From Nitrososphaerota archaeon (GTDB lineage: Archaea; Thermoproteota; Nitrososphaeria; Nitrososphaerales; JACQRY01): a stretch of DNA of 5,386 nucleotides. Both the position numbers and the translations under genes were made by a program. Below the pieces are notes generated by a model, which saw only the letters and a program-made list of their open reading frames with translations, was not told the origin of the DNA and ran no database searches. Location of the stretch: NCBI GenBank assembly GCA_016206275.1, contig JACQRY010000093.1:1-5386 (forward strand), read 5' to 3'. This document shows, in pieces, positions 4,774 through 5,386 of the stretch (positions are counted from its first letter, which is position 1; each line of letters begins with the position of its first letter).

Positions 4774-4808
4774 AAAAAGATTTGGCAGACTCTACATCTC
4801 ATGTCTGC
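4774..4808 (-). terminator. Hairpin and T-run terminator after the kinase gene
   Basis: On the minus strand GCAGAC (4808-4803) and GTCTGC (4790-4785) form a 6-bp stem with a 12-base loop, followed by CAAATC and TTTTT (4778-4774). It begins seven bases after the kinase stop codon. GTCTGCAGAC at 4803-4812 offers an alternative palindrome. Confidence 0.55.
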
Positions 4809-4814
4809 AGACAA

Positions 4815-5386
4815 CTATCTTCCTCCAAACAACGCTGCCACAGAAACCTTACCGACACCAAAACGCTTAATCAGATAATCATATGCTCCGCCAAGAGCCA
4901 CAGAACCCCCTTTAACCTCAACAGCTACCTGCTCTCGTCTAAAGAAATCTTCAACCACACCCCCAAAACTCTTGATAAAACTCGAGCCATGCTTCCTCTC
5001 CCATCGGCGAGACTTCGCCTTGTTATACAGGAACAAAAGATTTGGGCCAGCTCCAGACACGTTCAAAACAACACCAAACTCCTCATAGAGCCTTCGCTTC
5101 AAACCGAACAAAGCCTCTGAAGAAAAAGACCCGTATCCACCAGCATCCGCCCGCCGAGGCTCATGAAAAACATCCCACAGAAATTCCAAGAAATCATCCA
5201 CCCTCCCAGAAACAAGCCCCGCGGTCGCAGCAGAAACCCACCCCAAAGTCTTCACATAATCCGCCTGACCCACAGGCGCCTCAAGAACTCTCCTCATAGC
5301 CTTAGTGCCCCCAGCCTTCACGAAAGAAGAGAATCCAAGCGCAACACCCAGAGACCTAGAAACATCATGAACAAAGACCCGTACAC
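4815..5386 (-). CDS. thrB: GHMP kinase C-terminal part, probably homoserine kinase
   Basis: The frame is open at the window edge; 189 residues are visible and the N-terminal ATP-binding part, including the glycine-rich loop, lies outside. Homoserine kinase phosphorylates homoserine on the way to threonine, in the cytoplasm. The pattern fits its C-terminal half: TKAMRRVLEAP (27-37), then ADYVKTLGWVSAATAGLVSG (41-60), DVFHEPRR with EPRR at 75-78, and the GHMP motif 3 SGAGP at 110-114 before LLFLYN. About 75 residues follow, to the end SVAALFGGR. A GTG at 5321 is an internal codon, not the start, because the frame continues upstream as VRVFVHDVSRSLGVALGFSS. Other GHMP kinases are the alternative, since the substrate-specific N-terminal half cannot be seen. 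A terminator hairpin follows, so it is probably not co-transcribed with the CdvA-like gene. Confidence 0.65.
   Translation of the reverse strand, partial: VRVFVHDVSRSLGVALGFSSFVKAGGTKAMRRVLEAPVGQADYVKTLGWVSAATAGLVSGRVDDFLEFLWDVFHEPRRADAGGYGSFSSEALFGLKRRLYEEFGVVLNVSGAGPNLLFLYNKAKSRRWERKHGSSFIKSFGGVVEDFFRREQVAVEVKGGSVALGGAYDYLIKRFGVGKVSVAALFGGR

Noticed and set aside
4782..5299. Plus-strand open frames opposite the kinase gene
   Set aside because: They are antisense to the GHMP kinase frame and rich in Ser, Thr, Lys, Gln and Pro as expected of shadows.
1..5386. tRNA, rRNA, CRISPR array or insertion sequence
   Set aside because: I looked on both strands and found no tRNA-like cloverleaf signals, no regularly spaced repeats and no transposase frame.

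Overview
The window looks like part of an archaeal chromosome. The signs are short A/T-rich TATA boxes with purine-rich BRE-like flanks about 25-35 bases before the genes, strong GGAGG or GAGGTGA ribosome sites, frequent TTG and GTG starts, a protein resembling the archaeal division protein CdvA, and a dense set of PIN-domain toxin-antitoxin modules. CdvA points to a TACK-group archaeon (Thermoproteota / Nitrososphaeria / Bathyarchaeia type). I cannot place it more narrowly. Every gene I can support is on the minus strand.

The low-coordinate half (1-2600) is a toxin-antitoxin cluster with three modules. Module A (1-620) is a UPF0175 antitoxin followed by a DUF3368 PIN-like toxin that runs off the window. 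Module B (938-1565) is an AbrB-type VapB with an intact promoter and ribosome site, followed by a VapC whose reading frame has ATA where the start codon should be. Module C (1825-2510) is a degraded vapBC pair. Its antitoxin frame has no usable start codon, and its toxin has an in-frame TAG at codon 86 and a Lys beside the first catalytic Asp. A GGAGGAGG ribosome site in a perfect 8-bp hairpin sits just before the module C toxin. A 21-bp exact repeat, similar over 43 bp, lies upstream of modules A and C. The gaps at 591-937, 1566-1824 and 2511-2785 hold promoters, repeats and small palindromes but no gene I can support.

The high-coordinate half (2786-5386) looks like stable chromosome. In transcription order it holds the C-terminal part of a GHMP kinase, probably homoserine kinase (threonine synthesis), with a hairpin/T-run terminator. 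Next comes a CdvA-like protein with a PRC-barrel and coiled coil, then a very small four-helix membrane protein with an FtsX/MacB-like motif. The last gene is an ABC ATPase of the FtsE/LolD/MacB type overlapping the membrane protein by 13 bases. The last two probably form one small ABC complex. Its position directly behind a CdvA-like gene raises the idea of an FtsEX-like system in an archaeon that divides with Cdv/ESCRT proteins. That is inference from gene order, not demonstrated.
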